Assembly (NCBI GenBank): GCA_016715425.1
Contig: JADKAC010000003.1
Span: 62,001 to 126,000 of the forward strand
From: Bacteroidota bacterium
Lineage (GTDB): Bacteria > Bacteroidota > Bacteroidia > Chitinophagales > BACL12
Reading direction: 5' to 3'
DNA: 64,000 nt
Shown: positions 18,331 to 27,303 of the stretch, in pieces
Layout: the number at the start of each line of letters is the position of its first letter
Position numbering within the stretch: the stretch's first letter is position 1
The notes under the pieces: generated by a model
Database searches by the model: none
Told to the model about the DNA's origin: nothing
Seen by the model: the letters and a program-made list of their open reading frames with translations, nothing else
Position numbers and translations under genes: made by a program

Positions 18331-19033
18331 ATAACATTCCTTCATCAGCAAAACTGAAATATCCCTTTTCTCCAATAATGATATGGTCCAACAACACAAT
18401 ATCCATCAACTTGGCAGCTTCTTTTAATTTGCGGGTAAGTGCGATATCATTATCGCTTGGCTTTAAATTTCCTGATGGATGATTATGACAAACTGCAATT
18501 GAAGTACATGTTTTATTTATCACCGCTTCTTTTAATACTCCTTTTATATCCACCACTGTTCCTGCAACACCACCGGAACTGATTTTATGTTTACCCACCG
18601 GTGTATTGGATTTATTTAAATAAGCAACCCAAAATTCCTCATGCGCAAGATCGCTGATAATGGGATTAAAGAAATTATATAAATCACGGCTGCTGGTAAT
18701 TTTTTGCTTGATACTTACTTCGGATAATTGTCGGCGTCTGCCTAATTCTAATGCAGCAATTATGGTTATAGCTTTTGCTTCGCCAACACCCAGAAATTTT
18801 TTAAGATCCTTCACTTCCAACTTCGCAAGCGCATTTAAATCATTATCATATTCACTGAGAATTTCCTGCGCTAACTCTACCGCTGTTTTCTTTCTATTGC
18901 CACTGCTTAATAAAATAGCTAACAATTCTGCATTGGTAAGTTCTCGACGACCTTTATGCAATAATTTTTCCCGTGGCCTGTCTTCTTCGGCAAGCTGCTT
19001 TATGGTGTGTTTGTTTGGAATATAATCGCTCAT
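18329..19033 (-). CDS. radC: RadC family (JAB/MPN) protein
   Basis: The C-terminal half carries the RadC JAB/MPN metal site: VCHNHPSGNLKPSDNDI, with the HxHPSG...SxxD pattern of a zinc hydrolase fold. The N-terminal part has helix-hairpin-helix-like sequence (LKKFLGVGEAKAITIIAALELGRR). Despite the name DNA repair protein, a direct repair role is doubtful in other bacteria and the biochemical function is unsettled. I start at 19033 (MSDYIPNK), giving 234 residues, because the family N-terminus begins with the (I/L)K(Q/E)LAEEDRPREKL region. Upstream in-frame codons overlap the rpsT terminator. Its 3' end overlaps the shared terminator with the preceding convergent gene. Confidence 0.92.
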   Translation of the reverse strand: MSDYIPNKHTIKQLAEEDRPREKLLHKGRRELTNAELLAILLSSGNRKKTAVELAQEILSEYDNDLNALAKLEVKDLKKFLGVGEAKAITIIAALELGRRRQLSEVSIKQKITSSRDLYNFFNPIISDLAHEEFWVAYLNKSNTPVGKHKISSGGVAGTVVDIKGVLKEAVINKTCTSIAVCHNHPSGNLKPSDNDIALTRKLKEAAKLMDIVLLDHIIIGEKGYFSFADEGML

Positions 19034-19043
19034 AAGTATGAAT

Positions 19044-19072
19044 AAAAAAAGCCCCACAAAAATTTGTGAGGC
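19044..19072 (-). terminator. Intrinsic terminator after rpsT
   Basis: On the minus strand GCCTCACAAA pairs with TTTGTGGGGC (one mismatch), followed by seven T. It lies just downstream of the rpsT stop and just upstream of the radC start. Confidence 0.8.
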
Positions 19073-19099
19073 TTAAATTATAAATTTTCCTAAAGCTTA

Positions 19100-19351
19100 T
19101 TACTGCTTGTTTATTCTTTTCATCAGTTTTGATTTCATATTGGCTGCTTTATTTCTGTGAATTACATTCTTTTTAGCCAATTTATCAATCATTGAAATCA
19201 CTTCCGGCAATTTCTTTTCTGCTTCTGCTTTGTCTTCAACTGCTTTGATATCACGAATTGCATTACGTGTTGTTTTACCTACATAACGGTTTTCCAATCT
19301 TCTTTTTGCAGACTGACGGATAGATTTCTTCTGTGCTTTATGATGTGCCAT
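19100..19351 (-). CDS. rpsT: 30S ribosomal protein S20
   Basis: This 83-residue, very basic helical protein has the S20 signature: MAHHKAQKKSIRQSAKRRLENRYVGKTTRN at the start and IDKLAKKNVIHRNKAANMKSKLMKRI near the end (the H-(R/K)-N-K-A-A-x-x-K-S motif). It binds 16S rRNA helices in the body of the 30S subunit during early assembly. The gene is single, with its own promoter-like box upstream and an intrinsic terminator downstream, as is common for rpsT. Length is usual for the family. Confidence 0.97.
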   Translation of the reverse strand: MAHHKAQKKSIRQSAKRRLENRYVGKTTRNAIRDIKAVEDKAEAEKKLPEVISMIDKLAKKNVIHRNKAANMKSKLMKRINKQ

Positions 19352-19378
19352 ATTATTACCTTATTTAAAAGTAGAGGG

Positions 19379-19386
19379 CAAAGGTA
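19379..19386 (-). promoter_or_regulatory. -7 promoter box for rpsT
   Basis: The minus strand reads TACCTTTG, an exact TAnnTTTG match, 27 bases before the rpsT ATG, in the short gap between hutH and rpsT. A ribosomal protein gene with no other upstream partner needs a promoter here. Confidence 0.5.
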
Positions 19387-19432
19387 GAAAATCAGCTTAA
19401 TAATAAAAAGTATTACGTAGAATTACTTTCAT

Positions 19433-20917
19433 TTATAAGCTTTGGAAATAAGCTAATGCTTGTTTCATATCCTCATGCATGTACCTGTCGAGTTGAGCAA
19501 AAGGGACAACTTTCCGCAGGCCGTCCACTAATTCCTCTACCAAAACCCCTGATTTTGCAGGACGTCTAAACTCCAAAGCCTGCGCTGCAGTCAATAATTC
19601 AATGGCCAAAACCTTTTCTACATTGCGAACCACCCGAAAACATTTAGTCGCTGCATTTGCACCCATACTCACATGATCTTCTTGTTCATTACACGATGCT
19701 ATTGAATCTACAGAAGCCGGAGTGCAGAGTTGTTTATTCTGAGATACTATACTTGCCGCTGTGTATTGAGGCATCATTAATCCTGAATTTAATCCCGGTT
19801 CGGGGGAAAGAAACTCGGGCAAGCCACGACTACCGGAAAGCAATCTGTAAGTTCTTCTTTCAGAAATATTTGCCAGTTCACTTAAAGCAATTGCCAGAAA
19901 ATCCAGCGTTAATGCAAGAGGTTCTCCATGAAAATTTCCTCCACTTAAAATCAAATCTTCTTCAGGAAAAATATTTGGATTATCGGTTACACCATTAATC
20001 TCCCGACTTACTATTTCATTGCAATATGCTAAAGCATCTCGCACAGCTCCATGCACTTGCGGAATACAACGGAATGAATACGGATCCTGCACTTGGTCTT
20101 TTGGCTGCATGAAAAGACAACTGCTTTCCATTATTCCCAAAATATTTTCAGCCACTTTTATTTGTCCTGTTTGTTTCCGCAACTTATGAATTTGTGGCAA
20201 AAATGGATCGTGACGACAAGCCCATGCATCTAAAGAAACACATGCTATTAAATCCGCAAGACGTTCAATACGCTTTGCAAGAATTAAACATTGCACCGCA
20301 TACGCACTCATAAATTGAGTACCGTTTAATAATGCTAAACCTTCTTTGGATTGTAATTGTAATGGTTGCCAATCTATTTGTTTTAGCATTTCAGAAGATT
20401 CCATAACTTCTCCTTTATAAATTACTTTTCCCATTCCTATTAATGGTAGGCTCATGTGTGATAATGGACATAAATCTCCGGAAGCACCGAGTGATCCTTG
20501 TTCATAAATTACCGGAAGTATATCTGCATTATACATATCCATTAATCGCTGAATAGTTTGCAAACTAATTCCTGAATACCCATAACTCAATGATTGAATT
20601 TTTAATAATAGAATTATTCTGATAATATCTTCTGGAATCATTTCACCAAAACCACATGCATGTGAAATAATAAGATTGTGTTGCAAATGCCCGATCTCAT
20701 CATGCGATATTTTTACTTTACACAAAGAACCAAATCCGGTATTCACTCCATAAACTGGCGTATCCTGATTATTCATTTTATCATCAAGATATTTTCTGCA
20801 TCGCTCAATTTTTTCTATTGAAATTTTGCTCAGGGTAAGCTTTTGTTTTCTCAATAATATTTTATGAATATCTGCAATTTCAATGGGTGCATCCGAGATA
20901 GTATGATAAGATTCCAT
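19433..20917 (-). CDS. hutH: Histidine ammonia-lyase (HAL/PAL superfamily)
   Basis: The enzyme removes ammonia from histidine to give urocanate, the first step of histidine breakdown. The 494 residues hold the MIO-forming Ala-Ser-Gly triad at about 143-145 inside GSLGASGDLCPLSHMSLPLIG, the conserved VYGVNTGFGSL motif near residue 58, and the QDPYSFRCIPQVHGA region (QVQDPYS-R-C-P-Q). NFHGEPLAL and EQEDHVSMG are also present, so the active site looks complete. No other hut gene (hutU, hutI, hutG) is adjacent. A related aromatic ammonia-lyase or aminomutase activity is possible, but the sequence best fits HAL. Confidence 0.9.
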   Translation of the reverse strand: MESYHTISDAPIEIADIHKILLRKQKLTLSKISIEKIERCRKYLDDKMNNQDTPVYGVNTGFGSLCKVKISHDEIGHLQHNLIISHACGFGEMIPEDIIRIILLLKIQSLSYGYSGISLQTIQRLMDMYNADILPVIYEQGSLGASGDLCPLSHMSLPLIGMGKVIYKGEVMESSEMLKQIDWQPLQLQSKEGLALLNGTQFMSAYAVQCLILAKRIERLADLIACVSLDAWACRHDPFLPQIHKLRKQTGQIKVAENILGIMESSCLFMQPKDQVQDPYSFRCIPQVHGAVRDALAYCNEIVSREINGVTDNPNIFPEEDLILSGGNFHGEPLALTLDFLAIALSELANISERRTYRLLSGSRGLPEFLSPEPGLNSGLMMPQYTAASIVSQNKQLCTPASVDSIASCNEQEDHVSMGANAATKCFRVVRNVEKVLAIELLTAAQALEFRRPAKSGVLVEELVDGLRKVVPFAQLDRYMHEDMKQALAYFQSL

Positions 20918-20933
20918 AGTATTTTTTTCGGTT

Positions 20934-20941
20934 CAAATTTA
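20934..20941 (-). promoter_or_regulatory. -7 promoter box for hutH
   Basis: The minus strand reads TAAATTTG, matching TAnnTTTG, 17 bases upstream of the hutH start codon. It is the only such box in the 77-base gap between hutH and the divergent ABC transporter genes. Confidence 0.4.
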
Positions 20942-20994
20942 ACAGAATCAATTCAACCACCTATCCTGCATTTTGCTTTCATTATTTTTACGAC

Positions 20995-21903
20995 GTGGAG
21001 CCAATCATGCAATTTAAAGAAGTACGCAAAGCATTTAGTGATGTACATGCATTAAAAGGTGTTTCCTTTGATGTACCTGCTGCTTCCATTTTTGGCTTGC
21101 TTGGGCCTAATGGTGCAGGCAAAACAACTTTGATTCGCATTATCACAAAAATTTTTGCTGCCGATAGCGGTACTATTTATTTTAATGGAGTTTCAATTAA
21201 GGAACAGCAATATGCTGCCATCGGATATATGCCCGAAGAAAAAGGTTTGTATAAAAAAATGCGGGTGGGCGAACATCTTATTTATCTCGCAAGACTAAAA
21301 GGTATGCGAGCCGATGATGCAAAAAAGCGAATCTATTATTGGTTTGAAAAATTAGAAGTGCCAGATTGGTGGAATAAAAAAATTGAAGACCTTTCAAAAG
21401 GTATGCAACAGAAAGTACAATTTATTGCAACGGTTTTACATGAACCGAAATTGCTGATATTGGATGAACCGTTTTCCGGATTAGATCCTGTAAATACTGA
21501 AATGATTAAAAATGAAATTTATCATTTGAATCAACAAGGTGTTACTATTTTATTTTCTACGCATCGCATGGAGCAGGTAGAAGAAATTTGCAACGACATT
21601 GTATTAATCAATAAAGGCAATGTGGTGATTGAAGGTGCAGTAAAAGATATTAAAAATACCTTCCGAAAAAATTTATTTGAAATCACTTTAAATACAGAAT
21701 CTGCAATTGAGGATACTGCATTATTTCATGTTGTAAAAAATGATTTGAATACATGTCGCATTCAAGTAAATGCAGATGTAAGCAACAATATGGTTTTGCA
21801 ATATTTTATAGATAATGGTTTGCAGATTTCTACTTTTAAAGAGATACTGCCTTCACTGCATGAAGTATTTATTTCACTTGTAAAATCAAATGAAGTTGCG
21901 TAA
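20995..21903 (+). CDS. ABC transporter ATP-binding protein (NatA-like)
   Basis: An ABC ATPase of about 300 residues: Walker A GPNGAGKTTL near residue 40, Q-loop region YMPEEKGLYKKM, signature LSKGMQQKVQF, Walker B LLILDEPFSGLDP and switch His in STHRMEQVEE. The C-terminal 80 residues form the extra domain seen in NatA/DrrA-type exporters. It begins with GTG at 20995, or with ATG at 21007 (MQFKEVRK), which gives a more usual N-terminus. It overlaps the next permease gene by 14 bases, so the pair is one export unit. NatA homologues extrude Na+ or other compounds; the substrate here is unknown. Confidence 0.9.
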   Translation: MEPIMQFKEVRKAFSDVHALKGVSFDVPAASIFGLLGPNGAGKTTLIRIITKIFAADSGTIYFNGVSIKEQQYAAIGYMPEEKGLYKKMRVGEHLIYLARLKGMRADDAKKRIYYWFEKLEVPDWWNKKIEDLSKGMQQKVQFIATVLHEPKLLILDEPFSGLDPVNTEMIKNEIYHLNQQGVTILFSTHRMEQVEEICNDIVLINKGNVVIEGAVKDIKNTFRKNLFEITLNTESAIEDTALFHVVKNDLNTCRIQVNADVSNNMVLQYFIDNGLQISTFKEILPSLHEVFISLVKSNEVA

Positions 21904-23206
21904 GATTTTTTTTATTATATCCAGAGAATATATCACTCGTGTGCGCAAACGTTCATTCATTTTATTTACGTTGCTCGGTCCATTATTTTTTATTGGTATT
22001 ATGTTGATGCCTATTTTATTTTCATCACTGGGTGGCGACAGTAAAAAAATTTTAGTGAAAGATGACAGCGGATATTTTGATGTGTTGCCCGATTCCGCAG
22101 GTGTATATTTTAAGTTTGGTTATAATGATATTCCATTAGAAGATTTAAAACTTTCGTATCCGCATCTTGAGGGTGGCTTTGATGCATTGTTATACATTCC
22201 TCCTGTTTCCGCAGAAAAACCCATTGGTATTAAATTATACAGCAACGATCAGATGAGTATGATGACGAGGATGTATATTGAAACAGTAATTGCCAATAAA
22301 TTAGAAAGTGTAAATCTGCAAACTCGCAATTTATCGAAACAAGATATTATGCAATTGCGACCAACAGTTGTGATTGATGATACGGTGTTGAATAAAGACA
22401 ATGCGGAGAAACAAGGTGATGCAATTATGGCAACTGCCATTGCGTATATTTTGGGATTTCTTACCTATATAATTTTATTGGTTTACGGCAGTATGGTATT
22501 GCGTGGCGTGATGGAAGAAAAATCTAATCGTATTGTGGAAGTAATGATATCATCAGTAAAACCATTTCAGCTAATGATTGGAAAAATAATTGGAATCGGT
22601 GCAGTTGGTCTTACTCAATTTTCTATCTGGGGAATAGTGATTTTTATTTTACAATTTGTAGTTCAGATTATTTTCGCCGGGCAATTTTCTGAACTTACAC
22701 AACAAAGTATAGCAACCGATCCCAATGGAGAAATTGATACTATGCAATTGATGAATGCATTGCAAAGTTTACAAAGTATGAACCTCGGATATTTGCTTGG
22801 GATTTTTGTTATTTATTTTCTTGGCGGATATTTTTTATACTCTTCATTATTTGCAGCTATAGGTTCACTCGCCAGTGATGATGATGGCGATATACAGATG
22901 TATTCATTTCCACTAACACTACTTATTATTTTTTCCATATTTATTGCAATGGCAGTAATTCAACAACCAAAATCTTCACTCGCATTTTGGGCATCCATTA
23001 TTCCATTTAGTTCGCCGGTTGTGATGCCGGCATTACTTCCATTTGGCGTACCCGTTTGGCATTTATTACTTTCTATTATTTGTTTAATTGGCGGATTTAT
23101 TTTCACTACATGGATAGCATCCCGCATCTATCGCACAGGTATTTTAATGTATGGCAAAAAACCGAAGTTGAAAGAAGTTTTTAGATGGATGTTTTATCGA
23201 GGATGA
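21890..23206 (+). CDS. ABC-2 type permease (NatB-like)
   Basis: The 438-residue protein is the membrane partner of the upstream ATPase. One N-terminal helix (FILFTLLGPLFFIGIMLMP) is followed by a roughly 140-residue extracytoplasmic domain, then five or six helices. The ABC-2 coupling region (GSMVLRGVMEEKSNRIVEVMISSVKPFQLMIGKIIGIG) sits between them. The E-E-K-x-x-R-I-x-E-V-x-x-S-S-V-x-P motif is typical of NatB-type permeases. It starts inside the ATPase gene (ATGA at 21890). A region of short repeated words follows the stop. Confidence 0.9.
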   Translation: MKLRKIFFIISREYITRVRKRSFILFTLLGPLFFIGIMLMPILFSSLGGDSKKILVKDDSGYFDVLPDSAGVYFKFGYNDIPLEDLKLSYPHLEGGFDALLYIPPVSAEKPIGIKLYSNDQMSMMTRMYIETVIANKLESVNLQTRNLSKQDIMQLRPTVVIDDTVLNKDNAEKQGDAIMATAIAYILGFLTYIILLVYGSMVLRGVMEEKSNRIVEVMISSVKPFQLMIGKIIGIGAVGLTQFSIWGIVIFILQFVVQIIFAGQFSELTQQSIATDPNGEIDTMQLMNALQSLQSMNLGYLLGIFVIYFLGGYFLYSSLFAAIGSLASDDDGDIQMYSFPLTLLIIFSIFIAMAVIQQPKSSLAFWASIIPFSSPVVMPALLPFGVPVWHLLLSIICLIGGFIFTTWIASRIYRTGILMYGKKPKLKEVFRWMFYRG

Positions 23207-23419
23207 ATTTGATGTGCAAATGTGCAAATGTGTTTGATGTTCAAATGAAATGATTAGCCGATGAGATGATTAGCAGAATGTGCAAATGTGCAAATGCGCA
23301 AATGTGATTGATGTGCAAATGAAATGATTAGCCGATGAGATGATTAGCCGATGAGCAGATGAAATGCAGATATGCGAATTAAATGATTAGCCGATTAGCG
23401 ACTGAAAAATTGATTAAAT
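23207..23419. repeat. Intergenic modular repeat tract (GTGCAAATG / GATTAGCCGATGAG words)
   Basis: This gap consists almost entirely of two recurring words: GTGCAAATGTGCAAATG-type runs and ATGATTAGCCGATGAG-type runs, each present several times with small changes. The same words recur at 41540-41612, 43018-43050, 45460-45669 and 56216-56720. No gene or stable single hairpin is evident. It separates the ABC exporter from the beta-propeller lipoprotein genes. Confidence 0.75.
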
Positions 23420-24409
23420 TTAAAATACAATTTCTCTTATTTCATTCCCATTACCGTCAAGTAAAAACAATTTATATGAAATTAGCAAATTTTTTGAATC
23501 AAAGTAAGTATAATAAGTTTTTCGAGTTAAGATATATTGACCATCTTCTGAAATATTTGCCGCACTAAATCCCTGCGAATCGCAAGTAGATGAAATTACT
23601 TTTGTAACGCCAGTCTCAATATTTGTTTTACGCAGTTCTTTGGTGGTTGCCCACAAAATATGTTTTGAGTCTGGAAAAAAATCAATAGAATGCACTTGCT
23701 CATTTGGATTTGTATTTCCATTATATTTTATAAGATTTGTGAATAGCCATGTTTCGGTATTAATAATATCAATATCAGTATAAATCCCATTGAAATTACC
23801 ACATGCAATATATTTATTATCTGGTGACCAAGCAGGTATTCGTATCTTATAACCCCCACCAATTGAAAACAAATTATTTCCGTTTTTATCAGCTATTAAG
23901 GTTTTGTAAGTTCCTGTTGGAAAATCTCGCTTATAAACAAATTTTTCACCATCAGGCGACCATGCATATTCAAAATTTAAACCTTCAGAAGTTAGTTGAG
24001 TTAAACTATCTCCATTAGTTTTAATTTTCCATAACTGGTAATCTGACCAGGTAAAAAGTAACCATTCAGTAGAGGAAATTTCTGGCAGTGAAAATATCCC
24101 CGGGTTTTCCATAATTGTAAAATATTCACCTGTAGATAAATTATATTTTACAAGATTAGAATTATAAGAAGATAAATATCCACCATAATAGCTAATAATT
24201 TCAGTATTGCTTCCTGGAATAAAGTTGGCCATCGATATTCCTGAATCTGCACCAATAAACACTTGACCATCTCCAAAACTTGTGTTATCGTAATCTAACA
24301 TTTCAATTAAATTACTTAATGATGGGCATTCGCTTAACTCAGGAAGGATCTCAGGATCCGTATGGCAGCTAATAAGTGTTACAATACAAAAGAAAAATAA
24401 TGTTCTCAT
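23420..24409 (-). CDS. Beta-propeller (PD40/TolB-like) lipoprotein
   Basis: The 329-residue protein starts with a lipoprotein signal (MRTLFFFCIVTLISC, lipobox LISC, Cys at residue 15). It continues with propeller-like repeats carrying A-W-S-P-D-G-x-K-F-V-Y and P-A-W-S-P-D-N-K-Y-I-A motifs (WD40-like PD40 blades), and ends without a sorting domain. Such lipoproteins sit in the periplasm or on the outer membrane. The role is not known. A diverged paralogue lies immediately upstream at 24514-25503, and both are flanked by repetitive intergenic DNA. Start chosen because the lipobox follows directly. Confidence 0.75.
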   Translation of the reverse strand: MRTLFFFCIVTLISCHTDPEILPELSECPSLSNLIEMLDYDNTSFGDGQVFIGADSGISMANFIPGSNTEIISYYGGYLSSYNSNLVKYNLSTGEYFTIMENPGIFSLPEISSTEWLLFTWSDYQLWKIKTNGDSLTQLTSEGLNFEYAWSPDGEKFVYKRDFPTGTYKTLIADKNGNNLFSIGGGYKIRIPAWSPDNKYIACGNFNGIYTDIDIINTETWLFTNLIKYNGNTNPNEQVHSIDFFPDSKHILWATTKELRKTNIETGVTKVISSTCDSQGFSAANISEDGQYILTRKTYYTYFDSKNLLISYKLFLLDGNGNEIREIVF

Positions 24410-24513
24410 AATTAAATAAATGTTATTCGCAATTTTATTTGCAGATTTTTCTTCGAGTAACTTTATGAGGATATGAACCTTGAATATAAAATCTAATGTA
24501 CTAATTATTCACA

Positions 24514-25503
24514 TCAATAAGGCAAACTTATAACATTGCCATCCGGGTATATTTGAATTACAGATATATCCTCAAAAGTATTATACCACAAATCGGGGTT
24601 TTGTTTTACGTCTTTTTTGACAGCAATGATGGTCGAATTATCCGCCATCAGAGTAAAGGATAAATATCTATTAGTACTACATGCTTCTTGAATAACTTCT
24701 GTTTCCATGGTGATTATATTTGTTCTATAAATACCACCATACAAACCTGCTGAAAGTAATATTATATTTGAATCATTATACCAATCAATAAAATCAGAAG
24801 GGTAACATATACCATCAAGTGCCTTTGATATTTCAACAGTTTCATTTTTATCAAAGTCATAATAAAATAATCCTTCCACTCCCTGCCCACAGCTTTCAGA
24901 GGCTCTGAAAAATATTATTTTTTTACCATCAGGCGACCAGGATATAACACGATCACCCATTATAAGAGGTGGTTTTTCAATATAGTTACCATCATCATCC
25001 ATTATTATCCATTCAGTACCATCATCACTCCATCTTTCATAAAGAATTTGGGAGCCATCAGAAGACCATACCGGCCAAAAATTACGATCAGTAAATGTGA
25101 GGCGGGTTAAGCTATCACCGTTTGATTTACATTTATAAATATGATTGTATGAAGCGAATACAATCCAATCAGTTACGCCCCAGTCCATTTGATTGGATAC
25201 ATAGGCTTCAAGCACTAATTCACTTTGAAATGTTTCGATATTGTATTTATAAATTCCTTCAACAGGATAACCCATTTTACCATAAAAAATTAATTCCTTA
25301 CTATTATTCGGATTACTCCTTATATAGCCAAAGTTTTTTTCACCTTCTGGAATTGTTATGGTCTCAATATCAAATAAATGACCATCAGGATAATAAAATG
25401 GGGCACAATCAACAAAAATTGGCTCATCTACTTTACAAGTAGATAAAGTCAAAACCATGCTTATAAGGAAAATATATTTATAGTTTAATAACTGTGGTTC
25501 CAT
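24514..25503 (-). CDS. Beta-propeller (PD40/TolB-like) lipoprotein, paralogue
   Basis: It resembles the downstream gene at 23420-24409 in layout and in repeated phrases: NGDSLTRLTF against NGDSLTQLTS, WSSDGSQILYER and WSPDGKKIIFF. I start at 25503 (MEPQLLNYKYIFLISMV...STC), giving 329 residues with a lipobox-like LSTC at about residues 20-23. An upstream ATG at 25530 would lengthen the leader by nine residues. Predicted outer-membrane or periplasmic lipoprotein with a beta-propeller; function unknown. The tandem pair is probably a duplication. Confidence 0.72.
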   Translation of the reverse strand: MEPQLLNYKYIFLISMVLTLSTCKVDEPIFVDCAPFYYPDGHLFDIETITIPEGEKNFGYIRSNPNNSKELIFYGKMGYPVEGIYKYNIETFQSELVLEAYVSNQMDWGVTDWIVFASYNHIYKCKSNGDSLTRLTFTDRNFWPVWSSDGSQILYERWSDDGTEWIIMDDDGNYIEKPPLIMGDRVISWSPDGKKIIFFRASESCGQGVEGLFYYDFDKNETVEISKALDGICYPSDFIDWYNDSNIILLSAGLYGGIYRTNIITMETEVIQEACSTNRYLSFTLMADNSTIIAVKKDVKQNPDLWYNTFEDISVIQIYPDGNVISLPY

Positions 25504-25875
25504 AAGAATTGTCTTTTTGTATTCCCACAAAGCTACTCTAACACATCTCTGTGGGAACCATCAAAAAATCATTTTTTACAGCGCCCTCACATTACCAATT
25601 ACAGTCTTTTCTCAGTGCAACTCCGTGTCTTTCTCCGTTAACTCTGTGTAATTTTTTAACCACACAGAGTTCCCTACGAAGATTCGAGAATATATTAAGC
25701 TTTGTTTTGCGGGTAACTCCTGTGATTACTCTTCTATCATATCATCACAGAATTCAACACAATGTCATCACAGAGTTACCCGAAGGGAATCTCTGTGAAT
25801 TGAAATTCTTCATTCTTAATTTCTAATTCTTCATTCCTAATTCTTAATTCCTAATTCCTAATTTGAAAAATAATC
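25504..25875. repeat. Intergenic region with CTCTGTG inverted repeats and TTCCTAATT tandem words
   Basis: No gene is supported in this 372-base gap. It contains a 10-bp inverted repeat AACTCTGTGT/ACACAGAGTT (25640-25649 with 25662-25671). A second one pairs GGGTAACTCCTGTGAT (25711-25726) with a nearly perfect complement at 25767-25781. A tandem array of A/T-rich words (TTCTTAATTCC, TTCCTAATT) runs about 25815-25865. It lies between the lipoprotein pair and rodA. Confidence 0.6.
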
Positions 25876-27303
25876 TCACCTCAAAATTAACAACCTATCG
25901 GCATCTAATCGCAGCATGATAAATACTAAAATAGAAAATGCTAATACGGAGGAACCGCCATAAGAAATAAATGGTAATGGTATGCCGATTACGGGTACTA
26001 AACCGATCGTCATTCCGACGTTAATCATTATTTGAAAAAAGAAAATTGCTGCAACAGAATAACAATACACTCTTGAAAATGGCGAGCGTTGTCGTTCGGC
26101 AATATGAATAATCCGCAATAGAAAAAATAAATAAGCAAGCAGAAAAATACTGGTTCCCAGAAAACCAAATTCTTCTCCTATAGTGCAGAAAATAAAATCG
26201 GTACTTTGCTCGGGTACATGTTTTAATTGTGTGAGTGTTCCCTGCAAATATCCTTTGCCTGTTAAGCCTCCTGAACCGATGGTCATTTTACTTTGAATTA
26301 CATTATAATTTGCATCGGGATCGTCACTTAATCCAACCAGTGTTAATACCCTTTGACTTTGATGTGGTTCCAATGCTTTGTTCATTATAAAATCAGTTCC
26401 GAAGGCAACAAAACCGGCAAGAAAAAAATAAACAAATACCGGCAACCAAATTCCGGAGTAATTTATATTGCGCAGAATTAATGCAGCAGAAATTAATAAT
26501 GCACCTACTGCAATTCCCCCAAACAATAAAAATTCAGGATTAAAAAAAGTATAAAAGAATACACCAATAGCAAGTGAAATAAAAATTGAAAATAGAATTG
26601 TACGATTGGGAAATTTTCTTGCAAGTTTTGTTACTACACCAAATACATACATGATAAGTCCACCGGTTAAAATGTAAAGTATTATAGAATGATCTACCAA
26701 CAGCGACATTAAAAAACATACACCAAACATAATTGCAATTACTACTTCACTCACTTTAAAACCTTCACGATATAATACCACAGCAAACGCAAGATATACC
26801 AATGCCGAACCCATATCTTGTTGCGCAATAATTAATAACATCGGCAATGCACAAATACCGGTTGCAATAATTTTTTGTTTTGAAGTACGCACCGCAGTGG
26901 ATAGTGAACTGATATATTTTGCAAGCATTAAAGCAGTTGCTGTTTTTGCAAATTCCGCCGGTTGAAATTGTATGGAACCTATAGCAAGCCATGAACGTGC
27001 ACCTTTAATTTCTTTAGCAACAATAAATGTTACAATCAATAGCAGTATGATAAAAATGTAAAGTGGTACAGAAAATTTTGTAAAGAAATTACTATCAAAT
27101 GCAAGCAAACTAAAACCGACAAATAAGGAAATAAACATCCACACCATTTGTCTGCCATGTGTTTGTGTTAAATCAAAAAAATGACTGGTGTCTTTATCGT
27201 AATCCACTGCAAAAACAGTAAGCGAACCGATTACCAATAACCCCAAATAAATAAATAATGCAGGGCGATCTATATTTTGCAGTAATGTAGGTTTATCTCT
27301 CAT
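25876..27303 (-). CDS. rodA: Rod shape-determining protein RodA (SEDS glycosyltransferase)
   Basis: RodA is the SEDS peptidoglycan polymerase that works with PBP2 in the elongasome at the cytoplasmic membrane. The 475 residues include many hydrophobic helices and the SEDS motifs: ARSWLAIGSIQFQPAEFAK, the IAQQDMGSALVYLA region with the putative catalytic Asp, HVPEQSTDFIFCTIGEEFGFLG, and IPLPFISYGGSSVLA near the C-terminus. It is longer than E. coli RodA (370 residues) because of extra middle helices, as in other Bacteroidota. Its ATG overlaps the end of the PBP2 gene by four bases, so it is the last gene of the mreB-mreC-mreD-mrdA-rodA operon. Confidence 0.95.
   Translation of the reverse strand: MRDKPTLLQNIDRPALFIYLGLLVIGSLTVFAVDYDKDTSHFFDLTQTHGRQMVWMFISLFVGFSLLAFDSNFFTKFSVPLYIFIILLLIVTFIVAKEIKGARSWLAIGSIQFQPAEFAKTATALMLAKYISSLSTAVRTSKQKIIATGICALPMLLIIAQQDMGSALVYLAFAVVLYREGFKVSEVVIAIMFGVCFLMSLLVDHSIILYILTGGLIMYVFGVVTKLARKFPNRTILFSIFISLAIGVFFYTFFNPEFLLFGGIAVGALLISAALILRNINYSGIWLPVFVYFFLAGFVAFGTDFIMNKALEPHQSQRVLTLVGLSDDPDANYNVIQSKMTIGSGGLTGKGYLQGTLTQLKHVPEQSTDFIFCTIGEEFGFLGTSIFLLAYLFFLLRIIHIAERQRSPFSRVYCYSVAAIFFFQIMINVGMTIGLVPVIGIPLPFISYGGSSVLAFSILVFIMLRLDADRLLILR

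Noticed and set aside
18660..19025. Plus-strand open frame of 121 codons inside radC
   Set aside because: It is the antisense of a conserved gene; no start signal or homology is seen.
25551..25826. 91-codon open frame in the gap before rodA
   Set aside because: It runs through inverted and tandem repeats, has no recognisable start signal or protein-like composition, and matches no family.
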